Source: an uncultured Collinsella sp. (GTDB lineage Bacteria > Actinomycetota > Coriobacteriia > Coriobacteriales > Coriobacteriaceae). Taken from it: a DNA stretch of 64,000 nucleotides. Both the position numbers and the translations under genes were made by a program. This document shows, piece by piece, positions 48,921-58,142 of the stretch. Numbering within the stretch: the first letter of the stretch is position 1; the number at the start of each line of letters is the position of its first letter. The stretch covers positions 62,001 to 126,000 of the forward strand of contig CAKUON010000009.1 of NCBI GenBank assembly GCA_934668875.1. The letters are read 5' to 3'. The notes beneath the pieces are model-generated. The model ran no database searches. It was not told the origin of the DNA and saw only the letters and a list, made by a program, of their open reading frames with translations.

Positions 48921-49029
48921 AGCAGCCAGCCCGTACCCTTCTTACAGCAGCATCAATATCAAACGAGGCGACGCCAGGCGCCGCCCCTCAATCATTCCAA
49001 CCCGATAATACCGTCGGCAAATAGGAGAT

Positions 49030-49557
49030 TTACGCCTCAACGCGACGATACGTCACGAACTCATAATCGAGGCCTTCGTCACCCTCGCCCGCGGCAATCG
49101 TGGCAACCCCTTCGCGCCGCGCAACTTCCCACGCGGGATCGGCGTCCAAGTCGGGAAAGTATGTGTCCACGGGATGGACGCAGTGGTTATGCGTGACCTC
49201 GGCCTCCACGCAGTACGGCAAAAACTGCCGATAGACATCGCCGCCACCGATAACCCACGCAACGGGCTCGTCGGCAACCGCGGCGAGTGCCTCGCCGATA
49301 CTATGCACCACGTCGACGCCCTCGGGCGTAAAATCCTCGTCGCGCGTGAGCACGATATTGCGACGATTCTTGAGCGGACGTCCACCGGGAAAACTCAGCA
49401 GCGTCTTGCGTCCCATGATGACCGGACAGCCCTTGGTGCACGCCACAAAATGGCGCATGTCGGCGCGATTGGACACGACCATATCGCCCTCGCAGCCAAT
49501 GCCCCAGTCTTCACACACGGCGACGATGGCGGAAAGTTTGCAAGCCAACCAAATCAC
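49030..49557 (-). CDS. folA: Dihydrofolate reductase
   Basis: 175 residues. It reduces dihydrofolate made by thymidylate synthase, whose gene is directly upstream. The sequence has IVAVCEDWGIGCEGDMVVSNRADMRHFVACTKGCPVIMGRKT, LLSFPGGRPLKNRRNIVLTRD, and WVIGGGDVYRQFLPY, all in family order. The motif W-G-I-G and the catalytic acidic residue in the DM-HF region are present. No ATG is available: GTG at 49557 abuts the thyA stop, and TTG at 49548 with GGTG six bases upstream is an alternative. Cotranscription with thyA is clear. Confidence 0.93.
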   Translation of the reverse strand: MIWLACKLSAIVAVCEDWGIGCEGDMVVSNRADMRHFVACTKGCPVIMGRKTLLSFPGGRPLKNRRNIVLTRDEDFTPEGVDVVHSIGEALAAVADEPVAWVIGGGDVYRQFLPYCVEAEVTHNHCVHPVDTYFPDLDADPAWEVARREGVATIAAGEGDEGLDYEFVTYRRVEA

Positions 49558-50406
49558 CTACACCGCGATGGGAATGTTCTTGACCTGAGGGCCGTGCTCG
49601 TAGCCCTCGACGATCAGGTCGTCGGTCGTAAACGCATAGAAGTCATGAACGTCGGGGTTAAGCGTTACCTTGGGCGCCGCAAACTGCGGACGCTCGATAA
49701 GCTCGCGGACGATATCGACATGACGGTCGTAAATATGAGCATCGGCAATCACGTGCAGTAGCTCGCCGGGAATCATATCGACCGACTGCGCCACCATCAT
49801 CAGCAAAATGGCGTACTGGCACACGTTCCAGTTATTCGCGGCCAAAATGTCCTGACTACGCTGGTTGAGAATCATGTTGAGCGTCGGCTTATCATCCTGC
49901 GGGCGCTGTGTGACGTTATAGGTCACGCTGTAAGCGCACGGATACAGGTGCATCTCGGACAGGTCGCTGAACACGTACGTGTTCGTCATAATGCGACGGC
50001 TATACGGCGTGTGCTTAAGGTCGTACAGCACGCGGTCCATCTGGTCGAAATCGCCCTCGGCATAATGGCTCTTCTGTCCAATCTGATACCCGTAGGCTTT
50101 ACCGATCGAACCGGTCTCGTCGGCCCACTCGTCCCAGATATGGCTGTTGAGGTCATGGACGTTATTGGACTTCTTTTGATAGATCCACAGGATCTCGTCC
50201 ATGGCGGACTTGAGCGCCGTTCGACGCAGGGTAAGCGCCGGAAACTCCTCACGCAGGTCGTAGCGGGCCGTGACGCCAAAGTTTTTAATGGTATAAGCAG
50301 GGGTGCCGTCCTCCCACACCGGGCGGACCTTTTGGCCCTCGGTGGTGGTGCCATGGTCCAGAATATCGCGGCACATGGTTACAAACTGTTGATCAGCCTT
50401 GCTCAT
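49558..50406 (-). CDS. thyA: Thymidylate synthase
   Basis: 282 residues. It converts dUMP to dTMP using methylenetetrahydrofolate. The active cysteine is Cys157 in LYPCAYSVTYNV, the arginine of RRIMTNTYVF and the RSQDILAANNWNVCQYAILLMM dUMP-binding block follow. The motif after the cysteine differs from the usual PCHxxxQF (His replaced by Ala, Gln by Thr), a variant I believe is seen in some anaerobic lineages. AGGAGGG precedes the ATG at 50406; the 105-residue upstream extension of the frame is spurious. It forms an operon with folA. Confidence 0.93.
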   Translation of the reverse strand: MSKADQQFVTMCRDILDHGTTTEGQKVRPVWEDGTPAYTIKNFGVTARYDLREEFPALTLRRTALKSAMDEILWIYQKKSNNVHDLNSHIWDEWADETGSIGKAYGYQIGQKSHYAEGDFDQMDRVLYDLKHTPYSRRIMTNTYVFSDLSEMHLYPCAYSVTYNVTQRPQDDKPTLNMILNQRSQDILAANNWNVCQYAILLMMVAQSVDMIPGELLHVIADAHIYDRHVDIVRELIERPQFAAPKVTLNPDVHDFYAFTTDDLIVEGYEHGPQVKNIPIAV

Positions 50407-50490
50407 TGACCCTCCTGTCAGTCGCCTATAAGCGAGATTCATTGTAGCCCAGGCGTACGCGGCCCCACAGCCCAAACATAAGCCCTCATT

Positions 50491-50508
50491 TTCTGACATA
50501 TGCCAGAA
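50491..50508. promoter_or_regulatory. Palindrome upstream of the DUF134-NifX gene, candidate operator 1
   Basis: TTCTGACATATGCCAGAA is an 18-base palindrome with a single A/C mismatched pair. It lies just upstream of a TTGCGC -35 hexamer and shares the TGACATATG core with the second site. Confidence 0.6.
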
Positions 50509-50513
50509 ATTCC

Positions 50514-50541
50514 TTGCGCAAATCTGCGCGTTCGCTATTCT
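50514..50541 (+). promoter_or_regulatory. Promoter of the DUF134-NifX gene
   Basis: TTGCGC (50514-50519) and TATTCT (50536-50541) are 16 bases apart; a start near 50548 falls inside the second palindrome. Confidence 0.5.
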
Positions 50542-50546
50542 ATTGT

Positions 50547-50558
50547 TGACATATGTCA
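50547..50558. promoter_or_regulatory. Palindrome over the transcription start, candidate operator 2
   Basis: TGACATATGTCA is a perfect 12-base palindrome, extended to GACATATGTC in both directions, followed by AGATAAGGAG. Together with the copy at 50491-50508 it brackets the promoter. Confidence 0.6.
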
Positions 50559-50572
50559 GATAAGGAGTGCAT

Positions 50573-51337
50573 ATGGCAGGAAGACGCGAAAAACTGCGCC
50601 GCGTTGGGATCATCCCCGAATATCGTGGCTTTACCCCCGATGGCCTGGCCAGCGGAGACGCGATCGACATGATGGTCGATGAGCTCGAAGTCCTGCGCCT
50701 GTGCGACCTGGAAGGCCTCAATCAGGAGGCTGTCGCCCAGCAAATGGGCATCGCCCGCGCCACCGTGGCGGCCATCTGCAGCCGCGCACATCGCAAGGTG
50801 GCAAACGCGCTGGTCAACGGGCGGGCGCTCGTCATCGAGGGCGGCACTATCGCGTACTCCCCCATCACCGCAACGACGGCCGCATGGCCAGCAAAGGAGG
50901 TCGGCGCCATGAGGGTGGCAACGACGTACGACAACGGCAACATCTTTATGCACTTTGGCCGTAGCGAGCAGTTCAAGATCTACGACATCCAGGATGGCAA
51001 GGTGCTCAACGAACAGGTCGTGGGCACCGGCGGCACCGGTCACGGCGCATTGGCGGGCCTGCTTGCCAACGGCGGCGTCGACACGCTCATCTGCGGCGGT
51101 ATCGGCGGCGGCGCCATCAACGCGCTCACCCAGGCCGGCATCACGGTCTACGCGGGCGCCCAGGGCAGCTGCGACGCCTGCGTCGAGGCCCTTATCGCGG
51201 GCACGCTCGCGCAGACCGGCGAGGCCACCTGCGACTGCCATGGTCACGACCACGAGCACGCCCATGAGCATGGCGAGTCCTGCGGCTGCCACGGCCATCA
51301 CGAGCACAAGGGCCACGAGGGTTGCGGCTGCCACTAG
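50573..51337 (+). CDS. DUF134 (helix-turn-helix)-NifX/NifB-type cofactor-binding fusion protein with His/Cys-rich tail
   Basis: 254 residues in three parts. Residues 1-100 are DUF134: RREKLRRVGIIPEYRGFTPDG, then LEGLNQEAVAQQMGIARATVAAICSRAHRKVANALVNGR with a clear helix-turn-helix. Residues about 112-205 are a dinitrogenase iron-molybdenum cofactor-type domain: MRVATTYDNGNIFMHFGRSEQFKIYDI and GALAGLLANGGVDTLICGGIGGGAINAL. Residues 215-254 are a metal-binding tail with alternating Cys and His (CDCHGHDHEHAHEHGESCGC). The ATG at 50573 has AAGGAG five bases upstream. It probably senses metal or a metallocofactor and regulates itself through the palindromes upstream. No nif genes are present. Confidence 0.9.
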   Translation: MAGRREKLRRVGIIPEYRGFTPDGLASGDAIDMMVDELEVLRLCDLEGLNQEAVAQQMGIARATVAAICSRAHRKVANALVNGRALVIEGGTIAYSPITATTAAWPAKEVGAMRVATTYDNGNIFMHFGRSEQFKIYDIQDGKVLNEQVVGTGGTGHGALAGLLANGGVDTLICGGIGGGAINALTQAGITVYAGAQGSCDACVEALIAGTLAQTGEATCDCHGHDHEHAHEHGESCGCHGHHEHKGHEGCGCH

Positions 51338-51391
51338 CGGCAAATACCCTGCCGCCAGCACGCTCCCACGCGTACAACAACCTGCAAACGA

Positions 51392-51435
51392 ATGGCGAAG
51401 GCCGCCTGGAATACGATCCAGGCGGCCTTCGCCAT
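51392..51435. terminator. Bidirectional terminator between the DUF134-NifX and ffh genes
   Basis: ATGGCGAAGGCCGCCTGGA (51392-51410) and its perfect complement (51417-51435) form a 19-base stem with a six-base loop between convergent genes. The T-runs are short, so it may work by structure alone. Confidence 0.7.
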
Positions 51436-51454
51436 ACACAACTCAAAAGAGCCA

Positions 51455-52939
51455 TTACTTTTTATTGCGCATCTGCGCTTCCATCTGACGCAGCAGGTCC
51501 ATATCGGACTTGGGACCGCCCGTTCCCAAGCCACCCAGGCCGCCCATGCCGCCCAGACCCATGGCATCCAGACCGGGAATATTGGGCATGCGCATCTTTT
51601 TGCCCTTCTTACCCTTTTTGCCCTTCTTGCCACCAGCCTGTGCCTGATTGGCCATCGTGCGCATGCGGCCCATCATCTTGTTCATCTCGCCCCACTGCTT
51701 CATAAGGCTGTTGACCTCAGTGGGGGTCACACCGGCACCCTTGGCAATACGGGCACGGCGCTGACCGTTGATGATGGAGGGGCGCAGGCGCTCCTCCTTG
51801 GTCATCGACATGATGATGGCCTCGTTCTTATCGAAGATGCCCTCGTCCAGATTGCCGCCCATCTGGTTGAGCGCACGCTGGCCACCGGGGAGCATGCCCA
51901 GGATGCCCTTCATACCGCCCATCTTCTTGACGGCCTTCATCTGGTCGAGCATGTCGTTCATGGTAAAGCCCTCGCGCAGCATGCGCTCGGCAGCCTCGAG
52001 CTGCTCGGCATCGGCGGCCTCCTGGGCCTTCTCGATGATGCCGACGACGTCGCCCATGCCCAAGATTCGCTTGGCCATACGGTCGGGATAGAACGGCTCG
52101 AGCGAATCGGGTTTCTCGCCCATGCTCACGAACTTGATGGGCTTACCGGTCACCTGGCGCACGGAAAGCGCGCCGCCGCCACGGGCATCGCCGTCGAGCT
52201 TGGAGATGATCACGCCGTCAAAGTCGGTTCGCTCGGCAAAGGTCGAGACGACGTTGACGATATCCTGGCCGGTCATGGCATCGACGACCATCAGCACCTG
52301 ATCGGGCTTGACGGCCTTCTTAATGTCCACGGCTTCCTGCATCATCTGTTCGTCGATCTGCAAACGACCGGCGGTATCGACGATGACCACGTCGCGCAGG
52401 TGGTCGACGGCCTCCTGAATGGCGCCCTTGGCGATGCCGACCGGGTGTGCACCGTCGCCGCGGAAGACCGGTACGCCGATCTCTCCGCCAAGCGTGGCCA
52501 GCTGGTCGGCAGCGGCGGGACGGTAGACGTCACACGCGGCGAGCAGCGGCGAGCGGCCCTGCTTCTTGAGCAGGTAGGCAAGCTTTACGGCCGCCGTGGT
52601 CTTACCGGAGCCCTGCAGGCCCACGAGCATGATGACATTGGGAATGCGGTTACTAAAGACGAGCTTGCTCTCGGTGGAGCCGAGCATCTCGGTGAGCTCG
52701 TCGAGCACGATCTTGACGACGTTTTGTGCCGGCGACAGCGACTCCATGACCTCGGCGGTCATGCAGCGCTCCTTGGTCTTGGCGACAAACTCCTTGACGA
52801 CCTTAAAGTTGACGTCGGCCTCGAGCAGCGCCATGCGGATGTCGCGCATGGCCGAGGTGATATCGGCCTCGGTCAGCTTGCCCTTGCCGCGGAGGCGGTC
52901 AAATGTGTCGTTGAGGCGATCGCTCAGGGAATCAAACAC
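51455..52939 (-). CDS. ffh: Signal recognition particle protein Ffh
   Basis: 494 residues. The N domain (1-90) is followed by the GTPase with GLQGSGKTTAAVKLA (G1), DVYRPAAADQL, IVDTAGRL (G3) and ISKLDGDARGGGA (G4). The Met-rich M domain from about 300 has FTMNDMLDQMKAVKKMGGMKGILGMLPG for 4.5S RNA and signal-peptide binding. The C-terminus has a KKGKKGKKGKK repeat and a Gly/Met tail. Ffh with SRP RNA targets membrane proteins to FtsY, whose gene is immediately upstream. GTG at 52939 is the start, with AGGAG upstream. Confidence 0.97.
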   Translation of the reverse strand: MFDSLSDRLNDTFDRLRGKGKLTEADITSAMRDIRMALLEADVNFKVVKEFVAKTKERCMTAEVMESLSPAQNVVKIVLDELTEMLGSTESKLVFSNRIPNVIMLVGLQGSGKTTAAVKLAYLLKKQGRSPLLAACDVYRPAAADQLATLGGEIGVPVFRGDGAHPVGIAKGAIQEAVDHLRDVVIVDTAGRLQIDEQMMQEAVDIKKAVKPDQVLMVVDAMTGQDIVNVVSTFAERTDFDGVIISKLDGDARGGGALSVRQVTGKPIKFVSMGEKPDSLEPFYPDRMAKRILGMGDVVGIIEKAQEAADAEQLEAAERMLREGFTMNDMLDQMKAVKKMGGMKGILGMLPGGQRALNQMGGNLDEGIFDKNEAIIMSMTKEERLRPSIINGQRRARIAKGAGVTPTEVNSLMKQWGEMNKMMGRMRTMANQAQAGGKKGKKGKKGKKMRMPNIPGLDAMGLGGMGGLGGLGTGGPKSDMDLLRQMEAQMRNKK

Positions 52940-52949
52940 TAGTCACTCC

Positions 52950-53867
52950 TTAATTGGACTCGCCCACCAGGGCGCGGCAGAAATCTTTGGCATTGAACTC
53001 CTGCAGGTCATCGACCTGCTCGCCCACGCCCACGCGCAGGATCGGGAGCTTGAGCTTCTCGGCCACGGCCATGGCGATACCGCCCTTTGCCGTGCCGTCG
53101 AGCTTAGTCATGATAATACCGTCCAAGCCCAGTGCCTCGTTAAACTCGAGCGCCTGGTTCAGACCGTTCTGGCCGGTGGCGGCATCGATCACGAGCACGA
53201 CCGAGACGGGCATGGGGCCGGCGGCCATATTGGCGGCGCGCTTACGCGTCACGTTGACCACCTTGGCGAGCTCGCGCATGAGCTCGGGGCTCGTGTGCAG
53301 GCGGCCGGCGGTGTCGATAAGCACTAGGTCGCTGCCGCGTTTATCGGCCTCGTCGAGCACGTCGTAGCAAACGCTTGCCGGATCGGAGCCGCGATCGCGT
53401 TTGATGACGGGGACGCCGGCACGCTGGCCCCACACATCAAGCTGCTCGATGGCGGCAGCGCGGAAGGTATCGGCCGAACCGATCACGACATTCTTGCCGC
53501 GGGCAGCCATGGCGCTCGCGATCTTACCGACCGTCGTGGTCTTGCCGGCACCGTTAATGCCTACAAACAGCACGCAGCTCGGCGTGTCGGAGAACGGATC
53601 GCGCTCGATGGGCACAAAGTGCTGCTCGAGCTGCTCGGCCAGGGCGCGACGGAGCTGCGGGGCGGTCTTGAGGTTCTTCTTGGCGGCCGTCTCGCGCAGG
53701 TCATCGGACACCTTGATCGCGACCTCGGCACCCATATCACCCATAACGAGGGTATCCTCAAGGTCCTCCCAAAAGTCCTCGTCAACCTCGCCGCCAAAGT
53801 AGAAGACCTCGTTGAGTGCCTCGCGGCTGCGCTCAAGTCCGCGCGAGAGAGCGTCAAAGAATCCCAT
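52950..53867 (-). CDS. ftsY: SRP receptor FtsY
   Basis: 305 residues. The N and G domains are complete: FVGINGAGKTTTVGKIA (G1), GSADTFRAAAIEQL, LVLIDTAGRLHTS (G3), MTKLDGTAKGG (G4) and RVGVGEQVDDLQEF. There is no acidic A-domain, as in other actinobacteria. Works with Ffh at the membrane. Its start overlaps the smc stop (TAATG) and it is followed by ffh after 10 bases, so the smc-ftsY-ffh order forms one operon. Confidence 0.97.
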   Translation of the reverse strand: MGFFDALSRGLERSREALNEVFYFGGEVDEDFWEDLEDTLVMGDMGAEVAIKVSDDLRETAAKKNLKTAPQLRRALAEQLEQHFVPIERDPFSDTPSCVLFVGINGAGKTTTVGKIASAMAARGKNVVIGSADTFRAAAIEQLDVWGQRAGVPVIKRDRGSDPASVCYDVLDEADKRGSDLVLIDTAGRLHTSPELMRELAKVVNVTRKRAANMAAGPMPVSVVLVIDAATGQNGLNQALEFNEALGLDGIIMTKLDGTAKGGIAMAVAEKLKLPILRVGVGEQVDDLQEFNAKDFCRALVGESN

Positions 53868-56800
53868 TATGCATTCACGACCTTTCCGGTTTCGCGATCG
53901 AGTTTTTGCGAGACGACGCGGCTGACGCCGTCGGCTTGCATCGAGACGCCATAGAGAACGTCAGCGTCCTCCATAGTACGGCGCTGATGCGAAATGACCA
54001 AGAGCTGCGTATCGGAACGCAGCACATCGAGGGCGCCAATGAGCTTGGACAGGTTGGCGTCATCAAGCGCTGCCTCGACCTCGTCCAGCACATAGAACGG
54101 TACCGTGCGCGTGCGGTACACGGCAAAGAGCAGGGCGAGCGCCGTCAGACTCTTCTCACCGCCCGACATGAGCATCATCTTGGTGATGCGCTTGCCGCGC
54201 GGCTGCGCCACGACCTCGATACCCGTCTCGGCCGGATGCTCGGGATCGGTCATCTCCAGATGAGCCTGACCGCCCGGGAACAGCATGGCGAAGATCTCGC
54301 GGAAGTTCGCGTCGACCTTCTCAAAGGTCACCAGGAACGCCTTGCGCATCTTGCGATCAATGGCCACCGTGATCTTGGTGAGCGCCTTGCGCGCGCTCTC
54401 CAGATCGGCCAGCTGCTCCTCGATGTAGTCGGCGCGGCGCTTGAGCTGCTCGTACTCCTCCATGGCAACTTGGTTAACGGGACCAAGGTTGTTGATCTGG
54501 CGCACAAGCTGGTTGAGCTCGCGCTCGGCGGCATCGCGGTCGGTGGGCGCAGGAAGCATGAGCGCTTCCTCGAGCACCGTGGTGCCATCGGCGGTAATGG
54601 CCTTGATGGCGGCCTCTACCTGCACCTCGAGCTTGCCACGCGCGACCTTAAACTCGTTTTGCGTCGCGGCGGCGGTATCGACCCGCTCCTTAGCGCGGGC
54701 AACCTCTGCCTTGGCATCCTCGATGGTCTTCTTGAGCGAAGCGGAGTCCGCCTCCTCCAGAGAGGCCTGATCACGCAGGCGCGCTGCCCAATCCGACGCG
54801 CGTTCCAACAGGGCCGAATAGCGTTCGTGCATGGGGTCGACGCGCAGGCGCAGCAGCTCGAGTGAGCGCGAGGCCTGGCGTGTTCCGCGGATACGGCGGT
54901 CGATGCCCTCCAAGCGATGCTCAAGATCGGGAACGCGGCCCTTTAGCGAACGTAGGCGCTCGCTCGTCTGGGCCAACCGGACCTTGGCATCGGCGAGCTT
55001 GCCGGCGGCCTCGGAGTCATCGCGACGCACGCGATCGAGCTCATCATTGGCCTCGGCAATCTGCAGGCCCAGGTCACTTGCCTGAGCGCGGGCCTCATCA
55101 CGAGAGCGGGTAAGCTCGTCCACACGCGGACGTGCAGCGCGGACAGCCTCGGCAGCCTGCTCACGGCGCTTGGAAATGCGCACGCGCTCGACCTCGCCGT
55201 TGTTGGCGCTCTGCTCTAGACGGCCGATCTCGGACAGCAGGGAGCGGCGCTCGCCCTCAAGGCGGGCAATCTCGCCGGCGGCATCGCCCTCGGCGGCGCG
55301 CGCCTCCTCGACGGCTGCATTGGCCTCGATAACCTGGTCCGAAACATGCTCGAACGTAGCGACCAGATCGGGCTCCAGGCCCTCGAGCTCTCGAATGCGT
55401 CGCTTGCGCTCCAAGGCACCCGACGCCTCACCGGCATCGAGGCCCACGCGCACCAAACCACCGCAGCTCACACGGGCGCCATCGGGGGTCACATAGGTCA
55501 CGCCGTCAACGACCGGCGCCGCCAGCGCAGCAGCCAAATCATCAACAACGTAATAGCCGCCGAGCAGGGCTTCGACGACCGGACCATAGCCCGCGCGTAC
55601 GGACAGACGATCGACCAGACGGGAACCGTCGGCGCCTTCAGCGGCAGCAGAGACACTCACGTCACGCGTCACCAACAATGCCTCGCCCGAGGCCTTCTTC
55701 TGGTCCAGGGCAGCGCGACCGGCGCGCTCCAGTGCGGCGGCATCATCGAACAACAGGGCATCGATATCGCCGGCGAGCAGCTGCTCAACCAGGCCCTCGA
55801 GCTCACGCGGAGCCTCGAGCACATCACCCAGACGGCCCGAGACGTCGTCGCCCAGCGCGCCCACCAGACGGCTCACCAACGGCGAGCTATCGGCCATACG
55901 GGCATCGAGCTTCTTTTGACTGCCAAGCTCCGAGCGCACCTCGGACAGCTTGTTGCGCGCCTCGCTCTCGCGGGCACGCAGGTCCTTGAGGGCCGCGCGT
56001 GCCACTTCGGTGGCTTCACGCGCATCGACCTGAGCCTGGCGCGCTTCCTCAAGAGCACCCTCAAGCTCCTCGGCGCGGTCGCGACGGCTTTCGAGCGAGG
56101 CCGTGACTTCCTCGAGCTGCTCGTCGATCTGCTCCAGGCGCGAGGCATACATGTTGTCCTCGACCTCGGCGTTGGAAAGCGAATCCTTCACCTTGGCGAG
56201 CTCGAGCGCGGCATTATCGGCCACACGCTGCACATCACGCTGCACGCGCGTAAGCTGCGAGATCTGATTGTCGAGTGCCACACGACGCTCATGCAGCTCG
56301 GCGGCGGCAGGACCGGCGGCGTCAACATCCTCCTGGGCCTGCATATGGGCGCCGGTCACTTCCTCAAGCTGGGCGCGCGCATCCTCAAGCTCCTCGACCA
56401 CGCGACGGCGCTGATGCTCAGAGCTCGAGATCTGGCCGCGCATATCGGATAGGCGCGACACCATGTTGTGGCCCTTTTCCTCGAGTAGGCGCATGTCGGA
56501 GTTAATGCGACCGACCACATCTTGCATATGGCGGCGCTGCTCGCCCAAGTCGCCCACGAACAGGCCCTTTTCCTCAAGCATAACCTGGAGCTTCTCGAGC
56601 TCGCGCTCCTTTTCGCCCATGCGGTACTGCGCAAGCTCCAGCTCGGCGGCACCTTCTTTGGAGCGGCTCTCCAGGTCGTTCCACTGCGACTGCAGCGAAC
56701 GCAGCTCGTCGACGGCCAGCATCTGCGTAAGCTCGTTTGCGCGCGAGGACAGCTCTTTGTACTTGCGCGCACGATCGACCTGACGCTCCAGCGGTCGCAG

Positions 56801-57403
56801 CTGACGGGCAATTTCCTTATTGATGTCGCGGGCACGCGTCAGGTGCTCGTCCATCGACTTAATCTTTTTGAGCGCACGCTCCTTGCGGCGCTTGTGCTTG
56901 GAGATGCCGGCGGCCTCCTCGATGAGGGCACGGCGCTCCTCGGGGCGGCTCTGCAAAATGGCATCGAGCTTGCCCTGGCTGATGATGGAATGCGTATCCT
57001 TGCCCAGGCCCGAATCGTGCAGGATGTCCTGAATGTCCATCAGGCGGCACGGACTCGAGTTGATGAGGTACTCGCTTTCGCCCGAGCGATACATGCGACG
57101 GGTGATGGCGACCTCGTCAAAATCGACGGGCAGCATATGGTCCGAGTTATCGAGCACCAGCGTGACCTCGGCGACACCCACCGGCTTGCGTGCCGACGAG
57201 CCCGAGAAGATGACGTCCTCCATGGCCTGGCCGCGCAGCTGCTTGGCGCTCTGCTCGCCCAGGACCCACAGAATCGAGTCGGAGATGTTCGATTTTCCCG
57301 AGCCGTTGGGACCGACGATGACGGTCAGGCCCGGCTCAAATGACATATGGGCGCGGTCGGCAAACGACTTGAACCCTTTGAGCGTGAGGGACTTGAGATA
57401 CAC
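53867..57403 (-). CDS. smc: Chromosome segregation protein SMC
   Basis: 1178 residues. Walker A GPNGSGKSNISDSILWVLGEQS is at about 32-53. Two long coiled-coil arms (170-500 and 690-1010) flank the hinge (about 505-660, with GYGPVVEALLGGYYVVDDL). The C-terminal head has the signature MSGGEKSLTALALLFAVYRT and Walker B FYVLDEVEAALDDANL, and a D-loop with VISHQRRTM. It compacts DNA with ScpA/ScpB. GTG at 57403 is preceded by GAGGAA. ScpA and ScpB genes are not in this window. Confidence 0.97.
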   Translation of the reverse strand: MYLKSLTLKGFKSFADRAHMSFEPGLTVIVGPNGSGKSNISDSILWVLGEQSAKQLRGQAMEDVIFSGSSARKPVGVAEVTLVLDNSDHMLPVDFDEVAITRRMYRSGESEYLINSSPCRLMDIQDILHDSGLGKDTHSIISQGKLDAILQSRPEERRALIEEAAGISKHKRRKERALKKIKSMDEHLTRARDINKEIARQLRPLERQVDRARKYKELSSRANELTQMLAVDELRSLQSQWNDLESRSKEGAAELELAQYRMGEKERELEKLQVMLEEKGLFVGDLGEQRRHMQDVVGRINSDMRLLEEKGHNMVSRLSDMRGQISSSEHQRRRVVEELEDARAQLEEVTGAHMQAQEDVDAAGPAAAELHERRVALDNQISQLTRVQRDVQRVADNAALELAKVKDSLSNAEVEDNMYASRLEQIDEQLEEVTASLESRRDRAEELEGALEEARQAQVDAREATEVARAALKDLRARESEARNKLSEVRSELGSQKKLDARMADSSPLVSRLVGALGDDVSGRLGDVLEAPRELEGLVEQLLAGDIDALLFDDAAALERAGRAALDQKKASGEALLVTRDVSVSAAAEGADGSRLVDRLSVRAGYGPVVEALLGGYYVVDDLAAALAAPVVDGVTYVTPDGARVSCGGLVRVGLDAGEASGALERKRRIRELEGLEPDLVATFEHVSDQVIEANAAVEEARAAEGDAAGEIARLEGERRSLLSEIGRLEQSANNGEVERVRISKRREQAAEAVRAARPRVDELTRSRDEARAQASDLGLQIAEANDELDRVRRDDSEAAGKLADAKVRLAQTSERLRSLKGRVPDLEHRLEGIDRRIRGTRQASRSLELLRLRVDPMHERYSALLERASDWAARLRDQASLEEADSASLKKTIEDAKAEVARAKERVDTAAATQNEFKVARGKLEVQVEAAIKAITADGTTVLEEALMLPAPTDRDAAERELNQLVRQINNLGPVNQVAMEEYEQLKRRADYIEEQLADLESARKALTKITVAIDRKMRKAFLVTFEKVDANFREIFAMLFPGGQAHLEMTDPEHPAETGIEVVAQPRGKRITKMMLMSGGEKSLTALALLFAVYRTRTVPFYVLDEVEAALDDANLSKLIGALDVLRSDTQLLVISHQRRTMEDADVLYGVSMQADGVSRVVSQKLDRETGKVVNA

Positions 57404-57413
57404 GGTTCCTCGC

Positions 57414-58139
57414 TTAAACAGGCTTCTTGTTGAGAATCACGCCGTTGGTGGTGTAGCCCATGCGGTCGAGTGCCTCGAGCGCAGCGGCTCCCTCGGCCTC
57501 CTTCTTGGAGGAACCGGTGCCGCGGCCCTGGCGAATACCGTCGATGAGCACCACAGCGGTAAAGGTGGGCGCATGCGCGGGGCCCTCGGAGCCGACCAGC
57601 TTATACGCGGGAGGCTCGTGGCCGTCTGCCTGCACGCACTCCTGCAAGAACGACTTGGGGTTCGCGGGGTGCTCGGCACGCTCGGAGGCCAGGTGCGGCT
57701 TGAGCGTACGATGGATAAACTCCGCTGCGGCATCCCAGCCGGCATCCAGATACAGCGCGCCCACGAGCGACTCGTAGACGTTCTCGAGCGCCGAGTGCAG
57801 GCCGCGCGCACCGGTACCGGTCTCGGAGGCACCAAAGATAATGATGTCGTCGATGCCCAGCTCATGCGACACCTCGGACAGCGTAGCGCCCGAGACAAGC
57901 GACACCTTCAGGCGCGTGAGCTTGCCCTCGTCAAACTCCGGATAGGACTCAAAGAGCGAACGGGCGACGACGGCGCCCAAAATGGAATCACCCAAGAACT
58001 CAAGACGCTCGTAGCTTGCCGAGACTGGCTGGCCTTCGACGGCCGAAGGATGCGTAAGGGCCGCGCGCAGCAGCACCTTGTCATTGAACTCGTGGCCCAG
58101 AATCTCCTGGGCGCGCGTAAGTCGTTCGGATAAAGCCAA
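57414..58139 (-). CDS. rnc: Ribonuclease III
   Basis: 241 residues. The RNase III domain has ALTHPSAVEGQPVSASYERLEFLGDSIL, the catalytic signature, with EFDEGKLTRLK and the downstream ENVYESLVGALYLDAG motif. A C-terminal double-strand RNA-binding domain follows (about 160-230, PKSFLQECVQA... PTFTAVVLIDG...GSSKKEAEGAAALEAL). It processes rRNA and structured mRNAs. The start codon is TTG at 58139 with GGGAGG eight bases upstream. It lies three bases after acpP. Confidence 0.96.
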   Translation of the reverse strand: MALSERLTRAQEILGHEFNDKVLLRAALTHPSAVEGQPVSASYERLEFLGDSILGAVVARSLFESYPEFDEGKLTRLKVSLVSGATLSEVSHELGIDDIIIFGASETGTGARGLHSALENVYESLVGALYLDAGWDAAAEFIHRTLKPHLASERAEHPANPKSFLQECVQADGHEPPAYKLVGSEGPAHAPTFTAVVLIDGIRQGRGTGSSKKEAEGAAALEALDRMGYTTNGVILNKKPV

Positions 58140-58142
58140 GAC

